Shown here: positions 42,080 through 51,635 of the stretch, piece by piece
How the letters are laid out: every line of letters begins with the position of its first letter
Numbering within the stretch: the stretch's first letter is position 1
DNA from: Thermoplasmatales archaeon SG8-52-3
GTDB lineage: Archaea > Thermoplasmatota > E2 > DHVEG-1
DNA: 53,493 nt
NCBI GenBank assembly: GCA_001595915.1
Contig: LSSG01000075.1
Span: 1 to 53,493 of the forward strand
Direction of reading: 5' to 3'
Made by a program: the position numbers and the translations under genes
Notes under the pieces: generated by a model
Databases searched by the model: none
What the model saw: the letters and a program-made list of their open reading frames with translations, nothing else
Told to the model about the DNA's origin: nothing

Positions 42080-42186
42080 ATATTTATCTCCTCTATTTTT
42101 ACTTTTTAAAACCAAACATTATTAAAATGTTTAACCATTTTGCTGTTCACCAATTAAGTAGTAAGCACATGGGAGAGGAATTGTGT
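42080..42186. promoter_or_regulatory. Divergent promoter gap, POR operon and amino-acid operon
   Basis: This 107-bp gap separates the start codons of two operons that point away from each other. Minus-strand TATA-like TTTAAAA sequence and the GAGGAGAT ribosome site serve the POR operon; GGGAGAGG at 42171-42178 serves the plus-strand gene. The shared gap could allow joint control, but I see no repeat pair that would act as an operator. Confidence 0.35.
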
Positions 42187-43461
42187 ATGACAATTGATAT
42201 ACGAGGTAAATTTATAATAGATGATATTAGACTTAAAGAAATAAATGATTTTCTAACTGACCCAAAAAATCAACTTATTAATGATCTTTTAACAGTTATA
42301 GAAAAATATGGTGGACCTGAAGAAATCAATAGAAAAGCATTAGACGCAGGAAAAATTGAAAATCTTATGAATAGATTAAGAAAAAAGAATTCTTCCTATG
42401 TTAGGGATTTAGAATGGTTAATTGAACAAAGAGACAAAGGTGCTTTTATAAAAGTTGATGAGTATAGAAATAAGATTTTAGGTAATAAAGCAAAAAATAT
42501 GAATTTTAATGAGGATTATGCAGTAACATTAGAAATTAGTGCATGTCAATATTTTGATGCTTTTATGACTCAAACTAGACATGCTTTAGAAAAAAAGGAA
42601 TTGATGCCTGGTCGTTTTATAAGAGTTAGATGTATGAAAGAACAAGAGGAGGATGACGATTTACTTGCAATGACTGCTGCTATGCAGATTTTAGGTGCAA
42701 GTTGGTGTGAAACACTTGATACAAAAGGAACTGATGGTTCTAATATTCATCTTGGAGGACCTGACACAATAACTGGTTATTTTGGGGGAGTAGGTCAACC
42801 TAACAATTATCCAATAAAATGGGTAGATGAATTTCTATACTATTATACCAATTATGGTGTTAAACAAGTTTTAAATATTAATCCTGGTACGATTTTTTTA
42901 GGTTACCTCCTTCATAAGATTGGAATTAATATAGAATTCAAAATTTCTGTTTATATGGGAAATGATAATCCTTATGCAGTTTTTTGGACACTGATGGCTG
43001 CAAGACTTTTTTCAAGAAAGGATGGTTCTACTTCTTTAATTGGTTTTAATTTTTCAAATTCTGTAAACAATTGGACTATTGAACTTAGTGATGAAATTAG
43101 AAGATCTCTAGGTCTTGAAAAATTTGTAAGATTTGAGCATCATATTCTTGAAACTTGGAAAAGTATTGTGATTCAACCATATAATCGAAGAGATGAACTT
43201 TTAGAAATTGCGCCAAAAATTAAAAACATTAGTGCAAAACATGAGGGCGGTGAACCTGAAATTGATTCAAAAAGAGAGCATCCTTCAGATATCCTTGATT
43301 ACTTCAGACCAAAAAATGATATTGTTGATAAAGGAGAGATGCAGTTTATTATACAAAATTATCTAGATAAACATGAAGCTATTAACAATACCGCTCGAGC
43401 TCTTACTGAAAAAGGACTATCATTTATTGCTGCACCAAATCTTCATCATAGAGGGAATTAA
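42187..43461 (+). CDS. Conserved-looking 424-residue enzyme-like protein, family not recognised
   Basis: The start is taken at ATG 42187, with GGGAGAGG eight bases before it; the track ATG at 42127 adds 20 residues. The N-terminal 110 residues are helical (LLTVIEKYGGPEEIN, RDLEWLIEQRDKGAF). The main part suggests an alpha/beta barrel with many motif-like segments: EISACQYFDAFMTQTRH, IHLGGPDTITGYFGG, VDEFLYYYTNYGVKQVL, IGFNFSNSVNNWTIEL, FEHHILETWKS and AKHEGGEPEID. The His/Glu pairs could bind metal. It leads an operon with a homoserine dehydrogenase family protein, AOR and an aminotransferase, so an amino-acid pathway enzyme is likely. I do not name a reaction. Confidence 0.7.
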   Translation: MTIDIRGKFIIDDIRLKEINDFLTDPKNQLINDLLTVIEKYGGPEEINRKALDAGKIENLMNRLRKKNSSYVRDLEWLIEQRDKGAFIKVDEYRNKILGNKAKNMNFNEDYAVTLEISACQYFDAFMTQTRHALEKKELMPGRFIRVRCMKEQEEDDDLLAMTAAMQILGASWCETLDTKGTDGSNIHLGGPDTITGYFGGVGQPNNYPIKWVDEFLYYYTNYGVKQVLNINPGTIFLGYLLHKIGINIEFKISVYMGNDNPYAVFWTLMAARLFSRKDGSTSLIGFNFSNSVNNWTIELSDEIRRSLGLEKFVRFEHHILETWKSIVIQPYNRRDELLEIAPKIKNISAKHEGGEPEIDSKREHPSDILDYFRPKNDIVDKGEMQFIIQNYLDKHEAINNTARALTEKGLSFIAAPNLHHRGN

Positions 43462-43464
43462 ATT

Positions 43465-44496
43465 ATGAATTTTAAATTAGCGTTTATTGGATTTGGAACG
43501 GTAGGTCAAGGTCTTGCTGAAATACTATTAGAAAAAAAGGAAATGCTTTCTGAAAAATTTGATTTTAATTGGAGTGTTGTCGCAATTTCTGATGTAATTA
43601 AAGGATCAATTTATAATGGAAATGGCCTTGATATGCAAAAAATCCTTGAACTTGTTAAATCCGGTAAAAAGTTGGATGAGTATCCAACTGGTTTTAAGGG
43701 AATGAATAGTATTGAAACTATTACAAAAACAAATGCTGATATAATTATTGAGGTAACATTTACAGATATTAAAACTGGTGAACCCGCATTAACTCATATA
43801 AAAACCGCTTTAAATGTTGAAAAAAATGTTGTTTCCACAAATAAAGGTCCTGTAGTTAGGATGGCTTCTGATCTTTTGAAGCTAGCAAAAATAAAAAAAG
43901 TATTTTATGGTTTTGAAGGTGTTGTTTTATCTGGTACACCTGCAATTAATCTAGCAAAATTCACACTTGCTGGAAATATTATCACAGGTTTTAAAGGAAT
44001 TTTAAACGGAACAACAAATTATATTCTGACACGAATGGAAGAAGGAATGTCTTATGAAAAAGCGTTAAAGAAAGCTCAAGATCTTGGATATGCTGAGGCA
44101 GATCCTACTGGTGATGTTGAAGGTCTTGATGCTTTAGGAAAAGTTGTAATTCTCACAAATGTGGTTTTAGGTAAAAAAATAACATGGCAAGATGTTGAGA
44201 GAAAAGGAATTACTGAGATTACAAAAGAGGATATTAACAAAGCAAAGTCTGAAGGTAAAAGGTGGAAACTTATTGGAAGTGCTGAAATTCAAAAAGGAGG
44301 AGTTGTTAAGGCTAAGGTTTGGCCTGAAAAACTTCCTTTGAGTGATCCATTGGCAGGAGTTTCTGAAGCAACAAATGCATTAACATATTTTACCGATGAA
44401 CTAGGTCCTGTTACAATAGTTGGTCCTGGTGCTGGTCGTCGTGAAACTGGTTTTGCACTTCTTATAGATTTATTGGAATTAAATAGGATATCATAA
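43465..44496 (+). CDS. Homoserine dehydrogenase family protein
   Basis: The 343-residue NAD(P)-dependent enzyme starts LAFIGFGTVGQGLAEILL (nucleotide-binding Rossmann turn). It carries VVSTNKGPV, the substrate segment LNGTTNYILTRMEEGMSYE, and DPTGDVEGLDALGKVVIL with the catalytic Asp and Lys. There is no C-terminal ACT domain, so no feedback control by threonine is expected. It normally interconverts aspartate semialdehyde and homoserine. The neighbours (unknown protein, AOR, aminotransferase) are not the usual threonine genes, so a related catabolic substrate is possible. It starts 3 bp after the previous stop. Confidence 0.85.
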   Translation: MNFKLAFIGFGTVGQGLAEILLEKKEMLSEKFDFNWSVVAISDVIKGSIYNGNGLDMQKILELVKSGKKLDEYPTGFKGMNSIETITKTNADIIIEVTFTDIKTGEPALTHIKTALNVEKNVVSTNKGPVVRMASDLLKLAKIKKVFYGFEGVVLSGTPAINLAKFTLAGNIITGFKGILNGTTNYILTRMEEGMSYEKALKKAQDLGYAEADPTGDVEGLDALGKVVILTNVVLGKKITWQDVERKGITEITKEDINKAKSEGKRWKLIGSAEIQKGGVVKAKVWPEKLPLSDPLAGVSEATNALTYFTDELGPVTIVGPGAGRRETGFALLIDLLELNRIS

Positions 44497-44511
44497 TTTG
44501 AAGTTGATGTT

Positions 44512-46335
44512 ATGAGTAGCGGCTATACTGGAAGGATTCTTAATATTGATTTAAAGAATAAATCTACTAATTATGAAAAAACAAATCTTAAAGACACTAA
44601 AAATTTCATTGGTGCAAAAGGACTTGGAGCTAAGATTCTATTTGATAGACTAAAAAAAGGAACAAATCCTCTGTCGCCTGAAAACATATTAATGTTTACG
44701 ACAGGACCTCTTACAGGAACTATTGCTCAGACTTCTGGTAGAGGAACTGTTGTTACAAAATCTCCTCAAACAGGTCTTTTTGTTGATTCTCATTTTGGTG
44801 GTATTTTTGCAGCTGAAATGAAACGAGCAGGTTTAGATATTATAATTATTAACAACCGTGCTGAAAAACCTGTTTATATTGTGATTAAAGATGATATTAT
44901 TGAATTTAAAGATGCCTTAGATATATGGGGTAGGAAATGCCTAGAATCACATGAAATACTTCAGAAAAAAGAGGGAAAAACAAAAACCGTAGTTATTGGT
45001 CCTGCTGGTGAAAACCTAGTTAGATTTTCATCTATAACAGTTGATGGTCATAGACATGCAGGAAGGGGTGGATCTGGGGCAGTGATGGGGTCAAAAAACC
45101 TCAAAGCAATTACATTATCTGGTAGTAAAAAGGTTTCCTTACATAATGAGGAAGGATTCAAAAACAAGGCAAAGGAAGTACTAAAACAGATTCAAGAAAA
45201 TGATTTCGTTCCAAAGAGAAGAAAATATGGGACACCATATTGGGTAAAGGTGATAAACTCTGAAGGTTTCATTCCAACTAAAAATTATCAAGAAGGAAAT
45301 TTTGAGTATGCTGATGAAATAAATGCTGAAAGTATGCAAAATAGAATTGTTGATGGTGGGGGAGCTTGTTTCAACTGTGTAATTGCTTGTTGGAACAAAT
45401 CATCAATTAAATCAGGTCCTTTTAAGGGTATTAAATTGGTAGGACCTGAATATGAAACTATTGCTTTAATGGGCTCTAATCTAGGCATGAAGTCAATTGA
45501 GGATGTTGCTTATATATGTCATATTTGTAATGAATTTGGCATGGACACTATTTCTCTTGGTGGAGTACTAGGTTTTGCAATTGAGGCATATGATAAAGGA
45601 ATTATTACAGCAAAAGACCTAAACAATAATAAAATTGAATGGGGAAAGCCAGAGGAGATTTCAAAATTAATAAAAGATATTGCTTACCGCAAAGGAAAAG
45701 TAGCAGATATTTTAGCTGAAGGAACGAAGATTGCTGCTGAAAAACTTGGAAAAGCAAGTAAAGATTTTGCTGTTCATGTTAATGGTTTGGAGATTCCTGG
45801 ATATGACCCAAGAGGTACATTTGGGATGGGTCTTGCCTATGCAACTTCAGATAGGGGTGCGTGTCACCAAAGGGCTTGGACTGTTAAAGCTGAGCTTTAT
45901 TCGCCTGACCTAGAAAGATTTAGTTTTAAAGATAAAGCACAGATTGTTAAGGATGTTCAAGATGAGCGAGCTGCTTTTTTCTCACTAGTATTATGTGATT
46001 TTGCACCAATTTCAATTGAAAACTGTGTTGATATGTGGAATTTATCAACAGGTTTTGACCATTCCGTTGAAAGTTATTTGAAATGTGGTGAGAGAATTTG
46101 GAACCTTGTTAAACTTTTTAATCTTAGGGAGGGTCATAATCCTTCTGATGATAATCTACCCACAAGGATGTTTAATGATTCGTTTACAAATGGTTCAGCA
46201 AAGGGAATTAAAATTGATAAAAATGAGTTCAAAAAAAGTCTTGAGGAATATTACTCTATTCGTGGGTGGAATAATAAAGGTATTCCAACAAAAGAGAAAC
46301 TAAAAGAACTTGGTCTTGAAAAAATGGTGATTTAA
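44512..46335 (+). CDS. Tungsten-type aldehyde:ferredoxin oxidoreductase
   Basis: The 607-residue AOR family enzyme oxidises aldehydes to acids, passing electrons to ferredoxin. The N-terminal domain has MSSGYTGRILNIDL and GTVVTKSPQTGLFVDSHFGG. Near residue 290 lies the 4Fe-4S motif CFNCVIAC, with a distant fourth cysteine near VLCDFAP. Pterin-contact segments AGRGGSGAVMGSKNLKAI and VNGLEIPGYDPRGTFGMGLA are present. Length equals known AORs. It lies 15 bp after the homoserine dehydrogenase gene and directly before an aminotransferase, so it could detoxify aldehydes made from 2-oxoacids by POR-type enzymes. Confidence 0.92.
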   Translation: MSSGYTGRILNIDLKNKSTNYEKTNLKDTKNFIGAKGLGAKILFDRLKKGTNPLSPENILMFTTGPLTGTIAQTSGRGTVVTKSPQTGLFVDSHFGGIFAAEMKRAGLDIIIINNRAEKPVYIVIKDDIIEFKDALDIWGRKCLESHEILQKKEGKTKTVVIGPAGENLVRFSSITVDGHRHAGRGGSGAVMGSKNLKAITLSGSKKVSLHNEEGFKNKAKEVLKQIQENDFVPKRRKYGTPYWVKVINSEGFIPTKNYQEGNFEYADEINAESMQNRIVDGGGACFNCVIACWNKSSIKSGPFKGIKLVGPEYETIALMGSNLGMKSIEDVAYICHICNEFGMDTISLGGVLGFAIEAYDKGIITAKDLNNNKIEWGKPEEISKLIKDIAYRKGKVADILAEGTKIAAEKLGKASKDFAVHVNGLEIPGYDPRGTFGMGLAYATSDRGACHQRAWTVKAELYSPDLERFSFKDKAQIVKDVQDERAAFFSLVLCDFAPISIENCVDMWNLSTGFDHSVESYLKCGERIWNLVKLFNLREGHNPSDDNLPTRMFNDSFTNGSAKGIKIDKNEFKKSLEEYYSIRGWNNKGIPTKEKLKELGLEKMVI

Positions 46336-46336
46336 G

Positions 46337-47494
46337 ATGCCAGAACTTAGTAGTGCATCAAAGAAAATCTATGGTGAGGCAGCTTTTGAAGTACTTGGAA
46401 AGGCTCAAGAGCTAGAGCGTAAAGGTAAAGAAATAATTCATTTTGAAATCGGCGAACCAGATATGGAAACCCCTGAAAATATTGTTAAGGCTGGAATTCT
46501 AGCAATTAAAAACAAAAAAACACATTATACTCCGTCAATTGGTATTTTAGAACTTAGAAAAGCTGTTCAATATGAGGTAGAAAAAACTAGAGGTTACAGA
46601 CCTGCAATTGAACAAGTAGTAATAACTCCCGGTTTAAAACCAGGCATATTTTTTTCAATGCTTGCTATAGTTAATCCTGGTGATGAGGTAATTTATCAGG
46701 ACCCTGGTTATCCAACCTATGGATCAGTCTCATCATATTTAGGAGCAAAAAGGATACTTGTTCCTCTCCTAGAGGAAAACGAGTTTCGTATGAATCCCGA
46801 TGACATCAAATCAAGAATTACTGAAAAAACAAAATTAATAATAGTAAACTCTCCACAAAATCCAACAGGATCAGTAATTACAAAATCTGAACTTGAGGAA
46901 ATCTCAGAACTTGCAGAAGAAAATGATATCTTCATAGTATCAGATGAGATTTATTCAAAGATGACCTATGAAACAGATCATTTTACTCCAACAAAAAGAG
47001 ATGAAGCAAAGAAAAGAACAATTCTTCTTGATGGTTTTTCAAAATATTTTGCAATGACTGGCTGGAGGCTTGGTTATATGGTTGCACCAGTAAAAATGGC
47101 TGAAAGACTTCAGGATTTTCTTGTAAGTGCTGTATCGTGTACTGCAGATTTTACTCAATGGGCTGGTGTTGAAGCACTTAAAGGTAATCAAAGTTTTATT
47201 TCTGAAATGATGAGAAGATTTAAGCAGAAAAGAGATAAAATTGTAAAAGGTCTTAATACAATTCCTGGATTTAGCTGTCTATCTCCTAAAGGAGCATTTT
47301 ATGCTTTCCCGAATATAAAAAAAACAGGTCTTACATCTAACGAATGTGCTGAGCATATTTTATACAAGGCAGGAGTTGCATGCTTGCCTGGTACTGCTTT
47401 TGGTCCATATGGTGAAGGATACCTTCGTTTTTCTTATGCAAATACACTTGAAAACATTGATTTAGCAATCGAAAGAATTAAAAATTCTTTTTAA
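46337..47494 (+). CDS. PLP-dependent aminotransferase, class I/II (AspC-like)
   Basis: The 385-residue enzyme has FEIGEPDMETPENIVKAG, the NSPQNPTGSV motif (PLP contact Asn), SDEIYSKMTY (Asp for the pyridine nitrogen), and the Schiff-base lysine in LDGFSKYFAMTGWRLGY. The C-terminal Arg in YLRFSYAN binds the substrate carboxylate. It moves amino groups between amino acids and 2-oxoglutarate or a similar acceptor. It starts one base after the AOR stop, so it is translated with it. It converges on the peptide transporter gene. Confidence 0.92.
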   Translation: MPELSSASKKIYGEAAFEVLGKAQELERKGKEIIHFEIGEPDMETPENIVKAGILAIKNKKTHYTPSIGILELRKAVQYEVEKTRGYRPAIEQVVITPGLKPGIFFSMLAIVNPGDEVIYQDPGYPTYGSVSSYLGAKRILVPLLEENEFRMNPDDIKSRITEKTKLIIVNSPQNPTGSVITKSELEEISELAEENDIFIVSDEIYSKMTYETDHFTPTKRDEAKKRTILLDGFSKYFAMTGWRLGYMVAPVKMAERLQDFLVSAVSCTADFTQWAGVEALKGNQSFISEMMRRFKQKRDKIVKGLNTIPGFSCLSPKGAFYAFPNIKKTGLTSNECAEHILYKAGVACLPGTAFGPYGEGYLRFSYANTLENIDLAIERIKNSF

Positions 47495-47503
47495 ACCAAA
47501 TTT

Positions 47504-49537
47504 TTATTTATTAAAAATCTCCCTTAATGGGATATAAAATATAAGAAGAGCGATAAACAACCATAAAATAAGACCTGGAAAAATAGGTGGAAATTCAAAC
47601 ATTACAATATTTAATCCTGCAATTATAATGAATGCAACAATTACTCCAGTTAGGGCCTCTCCTGCAATAAGACCTGCAGTAAACAAAAGACCTGTTCGAA
47701 TAATTCTATCTTTTGGTTTTACCTCTGTTTGTTTAATTGCAAGTTCCCACTCACTTGCTTGTTCATCTTTGTCAGATCCAAATTCTTTTAAAACAATTTT
47801 ATTGGTAATATATCTAATAACCCCGCCACAAAAAATTGGAGTTCCAAGAGTAAAAGGAAGGTAGATCCCTATAGCAACAGGTAGCACTGGTACATTGATT
47901 AATATTAGAATAAATGCAAGTACCATTCCAGCAAGGACAAACGGCCATACCATCTCCCCACCAAGAACACCGCGAACAACACCACTCATTAGAAATGCTT
48001 GAGGAGCAGGAAGATTAGTACTCCCAATAGTATATGCTTTGTGAAGGGCAGATACAACAATTGCAAGAACAGGTGCTGCTGCAATTATTCCAACTAGTTC
48101 TGCTAATTGCTGTTTATAGGGTGTTGCCCCTATCATTTGACCTGCTGTCATTGACTGAAGTACATCTCCAGAAATTGCAGCACAACAAGCAATTACTGCA
48201 GCAATAAGTAAAGCAATTCCATATGCACCAACATTTCCTGACATTCCAAATCCAAGTAGAATCAAACTTGTCAAAAGTAAAACAGAAACTGTCACCCCAG
48301 ATGTTGGATTATTTGATGAACCAACAAGACCTGCCATATAACCTGCTATTGCACTTGCAATGAATGCAAATAAAATTGCAAATACTGCCATTATACCAGA
48401 TACAACAAAATTATCTGATATCCAAACATAGACAAGAAAAACAGGTATTGTTAATACACCAATTGTTAAAAACACATATTTGAAATTTAAATCTTGATCA
48501 GTTCTTTTTTTTGCTTGAGATTGACCGTTCTTGATACCAGTAATAGCTTCTCTTATTCCATCAGCAAGATTATGTCGAAGTTTAAAAATTGTCCATAACC
48601 CACCAACAACCATTGCACCTACACCAATATATCGAATATAGTCTTCCCAGATTTTATAAAAGCCCCAAATAAGCTTGCCAGAATCAAAATTCCCACCTGT
48701 AAAACCCATAGCATCAGATATTTGTTCAGGTGTAATAGGTATTGGAATCCCCACTGCAAGAGCAATTAAGGGTGCAATTATAACCCATCCAAGAAGTCCT
48801 CCTACAAAAACATATGAAGCAATTCTTGGACCTATTATCCAACCTACTCCAAGGAGAGCAGGTGAAGTTGCAATCCCACCATAAAATAAACCTGTATTTT
48901 CCCCTCCACCAATATTGAATTTTCCAAAATTGAATATGCCATGAATTTTACCTTGAATTGCATGAAGACCGACTTGTGCAAATTTTAAAGATGCCCCAAT
49001 AATACTACCCAAAAGAAGCCATATGCCACTTGAACTTGCATCTTTATTCTTATTTGAAGTTTCATCACCAACAGTTGTTGTAAGAACAGCTGCGACAGCA
49101 ACACCTTCAGGAAAAGGGAGATCTGTTTTTATAATCAAAGCACGTCTAAGTGAAACCATCCATAAAACACCAAGTATACCACCTAAAGCAGCAACAATTG
49201 TTGTTTCAAGATAGTGAATATCTTTCCATGCTTCAAGTAGTAACATTGCTGGAATTGTGAAAATTACTCCAGCAGCAAGGGCAGTTCCCGCTGCAGCTCC
49301 CATCATTCCAATGTTTACCTCTAGAATTGTTCCTTTCAGGGGTTTTAGTAAGGCAAAAGCCATCACAGCACCAGGTATTGCAGCTGATATAGTCATTCCT
49401 GCATATAGGCCAAAATAAGCATTGGCCGATCCTAACACAATTGCAAGAAGTGCACCAATTAATACTGCTTTTATTGTTAGCTCTGGGATTATTGTTTTTG
49501 CTGGAATAAAGGAATTAAAGTTTTCTCTTGATGACAT
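47504..49537 (-). CDS. OPT family oligopeptide transporter
   Basis: The 677-residue polytopic membrane protein (about 16 helices) matches the prokaryotic OPT branch. Segments include GSANAYFGLYAGMTISAAIPG, LPFPEGVAVAAVLTTT, SSNNPTSGVTVSVLL, SGDVLQSMTAGQMIGATPYKQQ and YLPFTLGTPIFCGGVIRYI. These proteins import peptides or metal-chelate compounds, probably with protons. Peptide uptake fits the surrounding amino-acid catabolic genes, but the substrate is not proven by sequence. It is transcribed alone, convergent with the aminotransferase. Confidence 0.9.
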   Translation of the reverse strand: MSSRENFNSFIPAKTIIPELTIKAVLIGALLAIVLGSANAYFGLYAGMTISAAIPGAVMAFALLKPLKGTILEVNIGMMGAAAGTALAAGVIFTIPAMLLLEAWKDIHYLETTIVAALGGILGVLWMVSLRRALIIKTDLPFPEGVAVAAVLTTTVGDETSNKNKDASSSGIWLLLGSIIGASLKFAQVGLHAIQGKIHGIFNFGKFNIGGGENTGLFYGGIATSPALLGVGWIIGPRIASYVFVGGLLGWVIIAPLIALAVGIPIPITPEQISDAMGFTGGNFDSGKLIWGFYKIWEDYIRYIGVGAMVVGGLWTIFKLRHNLADGIREAITGIKNGQSQAKKRTDQDLNFKYVFLTIGVLTIPVFLVYVWISDNFVVSGIMAVFAILFAFIASAIAGYMAGLVGSSNNPTSGVTVSVLLLTSLILLGFGMSGNVGAYGIALLIAAVIACCAAISGDVLQSMTAGQMIGATPYKQQLAELVGIIAAAPVLAIVVSALHKAYTIGSTNLPAPQAFLMSGVVRGVLGGEMVWPFVLAGMVLAFILILINVPVLPVAIGIYLPFTLGTPIFCGGVIRYITNKIVLKEFGSDKDEQASEWELAIKQTEVKPKDRIIRTGLLFTAGLIAGEALTGVIVAFIIIAGLNIVMFEFPPIFPGLILWLFIALLIFYIPLREIFNK

Positions 49538-49651
49538 TGTATTCGCATAATTAATTATTATTTTCAGCTATTTAAAATAATCGTATTTATATATATTTCA
49601 AATCTAATATTAAGAAAATAATAAATAATAAAGAGATTGAATTTTATTAAA

Positions 49652-50509
49652 TCATTCAATCAGATCAGCAATATCAGTTGGAAATTTAGCTACCTTTACA
49701 CCTGCTTTTTCAAAGGCTTTTATCTTTGATTCAGCAGTTCCCTTACCTCGTGCAATAATTGCTCCTGCATGGCCCATTCTTTTACCAGGTGGAGCAGTTC
49801 TACCTGCAATAAATGCATAAACAGGTTTTGAAATATGTTCCTTGATATGTTCTGCGGCCTCCTCTTCAGCAGTACCACCAATCTCGCCAACTAAAACAAT
49901 TGACTTTGTCTCAGAATCTTTTTCAAATGCATTAAGTGAATCAATAAATGTAGTACCAATAATTGGATCTCCACCAAGCCCAACACAGGTGCTCTGTCCA
50001 ATTCCTTTTTCAGTAAGTGAATTTACTATCTCATAAGTTAATGTTCCACTTCTACTTGCTACACCAACATAACCCTCCTTGAATATCTGGCCTGGTAGAA
50101 TACCAATTTTTGTTTTACCAGGACTTGCAATGCCTGGGCAATTCGGTCCAATTAATACTGCACCCTTATATTTGCTATAATGAACAAATTCCATTGCATC
50201 ATGAAATGGGATATTTTCAGTAATCACTACAATTGTCTTAATTCCTGCATCAAGTGACTCAAAAACTGCATCTTTTGCAAAGCGGGCTGGTACCAAAATT
50301 AGAGACGTATTTGCTCCTGTTTCAGATACACCGTCAAAAACATCGTTAAATATTGGAACCCCTTCAACTTCTTGACCACCTTTTCCAGGAGTTACACCAG
50401 CAACAACATTTGTTCCAAACTCTTTCATAGCACCGATATGAAATACTCCCTGGTGACCAGTTGCGCCTTGAACTAAAACCTTACTACTTTTATCTGCAAA
50501 AATCGCCAT
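49652..50509 (-). CDS. sucD: Succinyl-CoA (acyl-CoA) ligase, alpha subunit
   Basis: The 285-residue subunit has an N-terminal CoA-binding Rossmann domain ([14 protein letters not shown]) and [23 protein letters not shown] and [12 protein letters not shown]. The phospho-histidine is in RMGHAGAII (H247). With SucC it converts an acyl-CoA and ADP plus phosphate to the acid, CoA and ATP, the substrate-level phosphorylation step after 2-oxoacid oxidation. It follows sucC by 7 bp. The substrate may be succinyl-CoA or other acyl-CoAs; sequence alone does not decide. Confidence 0.94.
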   Translation of the reverse strand: MAIFADKSSKVLVQGATGHQGVFHIGAMKEFGTNVVAGVTPGKGGQEVEGVPIFNDVFDGVSETGANTSLILVPARFAKDAVFESLDAGIKTIVVITENIPFHDAMEFVHYSKYKGAVLIGPNCPGIASPGKTKIGILPGQIFKEGYVGVASRSGTLTYEIVNSLTEKGIGQSTCVGLGGDPIIGTTFIDSLNAFEKDSETKSIVLVGEIGGTAEEEAAEHIKEHISKPVYAFIAGRTAPPGKRMGHAGAIIARGKGTAESKIKAFEKAGVKVAKFPTDIADLIE

Positions 50510-50516
50510 ATTTTAT

Positions 50517-51617
50517 TCACCTCGCTAAATCAGAAGATTTCTGAGCTGCATCCTGAAGCGTTGTTCCAGTAATAAGTCCAGCATCCTTTAAAATATCCTT
50601 TGCTTGATCTTCATTACAACCTTTTATACGAGTAATAACGGGGCAATCAATTCCTTCCTTGGTAATTACTTCTTTAACACCTTTAGCAACAGTATCACAT
50701 CTAGTTATTCCACCAAATAAATTTAGAAAAATAACTTTTGGTTTTGCCTTTTTCATAAGGCTAAATGCTTGTTTTACTTTTTCAGGATCATCAGTTCCGC
50801 CAAGATCCAAAAAGACACCACCTTTACCATTATAGTTTGTCAGTGCATCAAGAGTGGCCATTGTAAGACCTGCACCATTTGCTATAACACCAATGTTTCC
50901 ATCAAGTTGAATAAAAGCAATTCCTTTTTCCTTTGCATCCTTTTCAAGAGGAGTTAATTCCACAATCTCAGGTTCTATATCCGTATGTCTATACATAGCA
51001 TCATCATTTATATTTACCTTTGAATCTAGTGCCATTACTCCGCCGTCTTTTTTAATAATTAGAGGATTTATCTCAACAAGTTCACAATCATATTCCCTAA
51101 ATAATTTGTAAATTTTTGAAATAACCTTGGCAACCTCTTTTCCATCTTCTTTTTCTAACTTGAGTTTAGAAACAATTCCACGAACATGAAATGGTTGGAT
51201 ACCAATCAAGGGATTTACCCATTCCTTGAAAATTTTTTCATCAGGAACACTTTCAATATCCATTCCACCCTCTACACTTGCCATAATAAGAGGCATTCTT
51301 TTAGAGCGGTCAAGAGTAATGCTTAGATATAACTCCTTTTTTATATCGACTTTTTCTTCAGCAAGGACCTTTCTTACAGTATAACCCTTAATATCCATTC
51401 CCATAATTTTTGAAAATTTTTCTTTTGCATCCTTTAGATTTTCCGCTGATTTAATACCTCCTGCCTTACCACGGCCTCCTATTGGTACTTGTGCCTTAAG
51501 AACAAAAGGAAAATTCAAACCAGAAAAATCATTTATATCTTTTACTAGCCTGCCATTTGGAACTGCTATTCCATATTTATCAAACAGTTCCTTCCCCCTA
51601 TACTCAAAAAGTTTCAT
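50517..51617 (-). CDS. sucC: Succinyl-CoA (acyl-CoA) ligase, beta subunit
   Basis: The 366-residue subunit has an ATP-grasp domain starting MKLFEYRGKELFDKYGI and including PIGGRGKAGGI and CELVEINPLI, then the C-terminal ligase domain with GNIGVIANGAGLTMATLD, FLDLGGTDDPEK and FLNLFGGITRCD. It binds the nucleotide and metal. A minus-strand TATA-like CTATTAAATATATG (about 51634-51648) lies just before the ATG, giving a very short leader. It forms an operon with sucD. Confidence 0.94.
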   Translation of the reverse strand: MKLFEYRGKELFDKYGIAVPNGRLVKDINDFSGLNFPFVLKAQVPIGGRGKAGGIKSAENLKDAKEKFSKIMGMDIKGYTVRKVLAEEKVDIKKELYLSITLDRSKRMPLIMASVEGGMDIESVPDEKIFKEWVNPLIGIQPFHVRGIVSKLKLEKEDGKEVAKVISKIYKLFREYDCELVEINPLIIKKDGGVMALDSKVNINDDAMYRHTDIEPEIVELTPLEKDAKEKGIAFIQLDGNIGVIANGAGLTMATLDALTNYNGKGGVFLDLGGTDDPEKVKQAFSLMKKAKPKVIFLNLFGGITRCDTVAKGVKEVITKEGIDCPVITRIKGCNEDQAKDILKDAGLITGTTLQDAAQKSSDLAR

Positions 51618-51635
51618 GGAAACCTGAATGCAAAT

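Noticed and set aside
43465-44496. Assignment of the dehydrogenase firmly to threonine/methionine biosynthesis
   Set aside because: Neighbours are AOR, an aminotransferase and an unknown protein rather than homoserine kinase or threonine synthase, so only the family is stated.
44512-46335. Nested plus-strand ORFs at 45731 and 46085
   Set aside because: Both are alternative frames inside the AOR gene, whose motifs run through these regions intact.
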